11,718 nt of DNA, taken from positions 1-11,718 of the forward strand of contig CAJVPJ010001176.1 in NCBI GenBank assembly GCA_910592205.1, given 5' to 3'. Below the pieces are notes generated by a model, which was given only the letters and a program-made list of their open reading frames with translations, was not told the DNA's origin and did not search any database. Of this stretch, positions 7,765 to 11,718 are shown one piece after another (the first letter of the stretch is position 1; each line of letters begins with the position of its first letter). The stretch comes from Paraglomus occultum. Lineage: Eukaryota; Glomeromycota; Glomeromycetes; Paraglomerales; Paraglomeraceae. Position numbers and translations under genes: made by a program.

Positions 7765-9551
7765 ATGACATTCTTACGGCATTTGGCTCGGTCGAACAGA
7801 GTAAGCATGCTCATGCAGAGCACTAAGCAAAGTACCTTACCTACTACGTTCAGTTGGTGTCATCAAAGGTGGATGAGCACGAAATCAGATACCACTGTAA
7901 GTATTTAAGTATGTAGGTCTTTATTGAGATACGATGTGGGTATGCTATATATTGAAAACAATGTTGGCTTGTATACTCGCCGAAAAGCAAAATATTGTGT
8001 AATTAGACAAAGAATAGTAACGAAATGTTGTGACGATAACATAGTTTGTATGTAGTTATACAATTAACGGCTAAAATTCAATTCAAAGATTTTTATTTCG
8101 ATGAACTTACACATATTATTTAAGTTTTCGGATTTCTAACTTTTTGTACAACAGCAGATGACAGTTCGAGATGCATTAAATATAGCAATGGAAGAAGAAT
8201 TCATTCGAGATGAACGAGTTTTTTTACTCGGCGAGGAAGTTGGTCAATATAATGGAGCATATAAAGTATTTATCGCAATAGCATGTTTATTCTCGTCAGG
8301 TATATGTGCACAATTGATGGGGAGTAATAACAAATATTATGTGCCTGTTAGGTATCAAAAGGTCTTCTTGATAAATTTGGTCAAAAGAGAGTGATTGATA
8401 CACCCATTACTGAGGCTGGATTTGCTGGATTAGCCGTTGGAGCCGCTTTGTCAGGATTGAGGCCTATATGTGAATTTATGACATTTAACTTTTCCATGCA
8501 GGTGATCGATTATATGATTTGATCCGCTTATCTTTAACAAGTTTTGGTATTCACATTCGTACTTGGTTTTTTTCATCGATTTTTATTATAGGCAATAGAT
8601 CAAGTTATCAATTCAGCTGCAAAAGTTCATTACATGTCAGGTGGAACTGTACAATGTCCAATAGTATTCCGTGGTCCTAATGGGTTTGCTGCTGGTGTAG
8701 CTGCTCAACATTCTCAAGACTATGCTTCATGGTATGGAGCCATTCCTGGATTGAAAGTGGTATCACCATGGAATAGCGAGGACGCGAAGGGTCTATTAAA
8801 AGTAATTACGAAATTCATCAGTTTATATAGATCGTTTCGTTTGTTGTGTTTTTTTTTTTTTCGCAGCTAATCTAAATGCTTTTCACCATTAAAGGCTGCC
8901 ATCAGAGATCCGAACCCAGTTGTCTTTCTCGAAAATGAACTTCAATACGGCATTACCTTCCCGATGTCTCCTGAAGCTCTATCTCCAGATTTTGTTCTTC
9001 CCATTGACAAAGCCCACACACTTCGTGAAGGCAAAGACATTACAATAGTTTCTTATTCGAGGACTCTCAATTTCTGCATCGAAGCAGCAGAAAAACTCGA
9101 ATCGGAAGACGGCGTTTCTGTCGAAGTTATTAATATGCGCAGTATAAGGCCACTCGACGTTGATGCCATCATTAACAGCGTGAAGAAGACCAATCGCCTG
9201 GTGACGGTCGAGACTGGTTTTCCTCACTTTGGATTTGGAGCCGAGGTTTCTGCTTTAATTATGGAGACTGAAGCATTCGATTACTTGGACGCTCCTGTTG
9301 AGAGATTAACTGGGGCTGGTGAGTTTTCCTCGTAATGATTCATTAAGCGCACATTCGTTTCACGATAACAATTTATCATTTTTCTTCAACGTCATTTTTG
9401 ATTTTATCTTACAAGCGGTATAATTCTCATTGTATTTAATATTATTGCAGACATCCCAACTCCGTATGCACATAATCTGGAAGAATTATCGTTTCCTGAC
9501 ACAAATCTTATCGTTAAAGCGGCAAGACGTGCGTTATATCGCAAGAAATAG
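7765..9551 (+). CDS. PDB1: pyruvate dehydrogenase E1 component subunit beta, mitochondrial
   Basis: There are six exons: 7765-7896, 8155-8265, 8352-8501, 8592-8801, 8895-9318 and 9451-9551. The introns are 258, 86, 90, 93 and 132 nt. The 1128 nt total gives 375 aa, in line with yeast Pdb1 and human PDHB (about 360-366). All phases close. Residues 1-44 are rich in Arg/Ser and contain no acidic residue before Asp 42, as in a mitochondrial presequence. The mature part begins near MTVRDALN. Family landmarks are [14 protein letters not shown] (Glu 71/72, one of which should contact the thiamine ring), [58 protein letters not shown] (His 171), FLENELQYG and the C-terminal [14 protein letters not shown]. 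With the alpha subunit it forms the E1 heterotetramer, which decarboxylates pyruvate and passes the acetyl group to E2 in the matrix. Intron 1 ends in CAGCAG, so splicing may include or skip one Gln (45). The gene is divergent from the PPR gene and convergent with cyclin C. Confidence 0.95.
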
Positions 9552-9895
9552 AAAAGTTTATAGAACATGAACTGTAATATATCAGGCTTGACGATAATGG
9601 CAAGTACTCATAGTTTACGAAGAGACATGATGGTTAGATTAAGTTTCAATACTTTTATTGTGGACAATAACGGCAAGCTTTTTCGAGTAAAATGTTATCA
9701 ATGACGACCTCATAAACAAGTTTAAACACCGTCTTATTTATTCAGTAGTTCCGCTACTTCAATCTATTTACAAGAAAAGATTATATAAACCTGCACCATT
9801 TACCTAGACACTTTGTTCTATTCTATTTCGTAATAATTCATCATCTAATAGTGTTCTCTCTTTAATTCTAAATATACACTGTATGCAATGAACAA
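9552..9895. other. 3'-to-3' intergenic region between PDB1 and cyclin C genes
   Basis: These 344 bp lie between two converging stop codons and must contain both 3' UTRs. AATAAA on the minus strand (9737-9742) could serve cyclin C about 155 nt past its stop. A 6-bp stem with a 4-nt loop (TTATTG/CAATAA, 9655-9670) lies about 100 nt past the PDB1 stop. No gene is seen here. Confidence 0.5.
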
Positions 9896-11329
9896 TCAAC
9901 TTTTATTCTGAGCTTCTCTCAACTTTCGCAATACATCTTGTGCCTTGATTTCATTTACTTCACGCCATTGTGAATAAAGATTTTTGATATTTCTTATTAT
10001 TTCCAATACCTACGAAAATAAAAGCCGTTGAATGAAAGTCGACAGAGAAAATACTATTCCCATATTCCTTATTTAGTCCTGTCATTTCATCAGCCCTATT
10101 ATCCCCTCCTAAACAAAAGTGGAACACATAATTTACCTTTTCCATATCGACTTGTAATCCGGAAAACCACTGTTTCAATTCCTTAATCCCGGAAATGCCT
10201 CTTCCTTCATGTCTGCTCCCGCTTCCAATCCCTCCCACGCTCCCATTCCCTTTTCTTGTTCTTGTATCTATGCCATTGTGATTAGCTCTTGCCTCTTTTA
10301 TCATAATCACAAAACCTACAGCTGCGATAGCAATCATATATGGCGGATATACAAGACAAATGTCTGTCCTAAACAGATCGTTCACAATGTGCCACGCTCG
10401 CTGAATGACATCGCTCTTTTGTCCTAGATCTATAGCTAAAGTTTTCAGTGTGCGGTACGGATGATAAACAATAAGATTGAATTCAAGCTCTTCGAGGAGG
10501 TAAAATTCCATCTCTGCCACTTTTTGGTTATCGTAAGCAAAGCCTCCTTGATCTATGCCGAGGAAAACGAGAATATTGGGTGGAGAAAATAAGTAAGAAA
10601 CGAAGATGTAAGTTCTCATTGTAGAGAGTTGGTAGGGAGAAGATCAAGTCGATATTTGCTTGGACGCTGTACGTAAACACTCACCGGCAGTAACGTTCTT
10701 CATTTCTAGTATAACCGACTTGATGTGCTGAGGAAATTCTTCCATTTTACACGCTAAATACATGCAAGTTGCAGCAACCAGATATGGATCTGTGTTTTTA
10801 TAGCCGTTTCTGTTGAACAAACGACGGATAGTTGACAAAAAGATATCGACCAATAACAAAAACGATAGGTAAAGTTAGCGAGTGAATGACAGCAACGCTA
10901 TGGAAACGATTAAAACAAGCCAAAGTATTCGCTTACTTTGTATAAAATCTTTTAAAATAAGTTATGGCGGTAGCAATAATGACCTGACGAACGTTCAAAC
11001 GACGTCCCAGTGCAGTAATCACTAAATATGAGAACTAATTGGTCAAATTCGGAACAAAACAACATCATCTTTCCCTTACAAAGAAAGGAACTCACAGCAC
11101 ACAAAATGCACCCTTATTTTGGCCAGTTCAATCTCCTTTAAATATTTCAGATCGGTCTCCCGACTCTTCCTGAGACTGGCTTCATCCAACATCCAACACT
11201 GCCTATACAATAACAATTCGGTGAGACAGGGTCATTTGAACGTAAATATCGGTTATGAGAACGAACACATTATTAAATCGTCAATTATTAGAATTACCCA
11301 TGAGTAGAAGCCCAAAAGTTGGCGGCCAT
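9896..11329 (-). CDS. cyclin C, Mediator kinase-module cyclin (Srb11/Ssn8 family)
   Basis: There are six exons on the minus strand: 11329-11298, 11202-11096, 11021-10937, 10809-10685, 10552-10137 and 10009-9896. The introns are 95, 74, 127, 132 and 127 nt. The 879 nt total gives 292 aa (human cyclin C has 283), with phases closing at all five junctions. The N-terminus MAANFWASTH is the hallmark start of cyclin C. Cyclin box landmarks follow in order: ALGRRLNVRQVIIATAITYF, KRFYTKNGYKNTDP, YLACKMEEFPQHIK, KVAEMEFYLLEELEFNLIVY, HPYRTL, AWHIVNDLFRTDICLVYPP and WFSGLQVDMEK. The C-terminus is short. Cyclin C binds Cdk8, and the pair forms the Mediator kinase module with Med12 and Med13, which represses or tunes RNA polymerase II transcription in the nucleus. 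In fungi and animals it can also promote mitochondrial fission under stress. The exon 4/5 junction (ACTGCCG to ATCAAGGAGG) is the least certain. Residues 205-238 are a glycine-rich insert not found in human cyclin C. Confidence 0.93.
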
Positions 11330-11718
11330 TCCAACAGTTAATTAAATGTGAAAGTAAAAGTGTAAGATATTACAATATTACGGGATTAAAGTGACACCTA
11401 AACATTTACGGACAATTATGCATATCACATGCCAGGCGCCGATCTCGGCACAAAAAGATGTGACATCTATTGCAAATAAGCACACGTTAAAAAGGTTATC
11501 GTACTGATTCGAGAAAAGCTAACAATGAACTCATTCTGTATATGAATAATTGTGCATCTTAATCGCTGTAATAGACTCCATAATAATAATGGTAATCTCC
11601 TTTTGTTTGATACACACATAATTTATTAATATTAATTATATAATATTATTATTTATGTAACTTCTGCCATTTGCAGATCTAACGTAAATAAGACAAAATA
11701 CGCTTTTCTGTTTGGTTT
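11330..11718. other. upstream region of cyclin C, AT-rich, no gene seen
   Basis: This 389-bp stretch up to the window edge should contain the cyclin C promoter and 5' UTR. The last 140 bases are very AT-rich. A short GC-rich patch (GGCGCCGATCTCGGC, 11437-11451) stands out against this background but matches no site that I recognise. Confidence 0.5.

Noticed and set aside
8266-8394. Read-through of PDB1 exon 2 into a 78-aa protein
   Set aside because: The family sequence continues exactly at 8352 ([10 protein letters not shown]) after a GT-AG intron. The read-through part is intronic.
10268-10319. Treating the 52-nt GT-AG stretch in cyclin C as a constitutive intron
   Set aside because: It breaks the frame before the conserved WFSGLQVDMEK block, while the unspliced reading keeps a plausible helix (VGFVIMIKEA). 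I kept it only as a possible alternative splice.

Overview
The window looks like nuclear DNA of a fungus. It is AT-rich, its genes sit on both strands, and they are split by short GT-AG introns (about 66-260 nt). Several introns carry a CTAAC-type branch site close to the acceptor. The protein set (a peroxisomal Pcs60-type CoA synthetase, a mitochondrial PPR protein, PDH E1-beta and cyclin C) and the cyclin C N-terminus MAANFWASTH fit an early-diverging lineage such as Mucoromycota/Glomeromycotina. That placement is an inference, not something the sequence proves.

Layout, left to right. (1) 1-1200: an unidentified minus-strand gene. I model it as five exons (1192 down to 291, 145 aa). Its third intron holds two copies of a roughly 50-bp unit built from the core GGACGCAGACTGAT, with hairpin-forming arms. 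(2) 1427-3386: a three-exon minus-strand gene for a Pcs60/AAE3-type acyl-CoA (oxalyl-CoA) synthetase of 520 aa, with all AMP-binding motifs and a C-terminal AKL peroxisomal signal. (3) 3387-4922: about 1.5 kb with no supportable gene. (4) 4923-7481: an intronless minus-strand gene for an 852-aa PPR-like protein, with a mitochondrial-type N-terminus and a highly charged RD/KD-rich tail. (5) 7765-9551: a six-exon plus-strand gene for the mitochondrial pyruvate dehydrogenase E1 beta subunit (375 aa). It is divergent from the PPR gene across only 283 bp. (6) 9896-11329: a six-exon minus-strand gene for cyclin C, the Mediator kinase-module cyclin (292 aa), with a glycine-rich insert. (7) 11330-11718: AT-rich upstream DNA.

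Functionally this is mostly ordinary conserved housekeeping content: peroxisomal acyl/oxalyl activation, mitochondrial RNA handling, acetyl-CoA production and transcription control. I infer no shared pathway beyond the adjacent pair of mitochondrial genes with a possible shared promoter. The least explained parts are the small gene at the left end and the structured repeat inside its intron. I see no RNA gene, CRISPR array or intact mobile element. Exon models were built by hand from splice signals, reading phase and family similarity. The phases close exactly for all four multi-exon genes.
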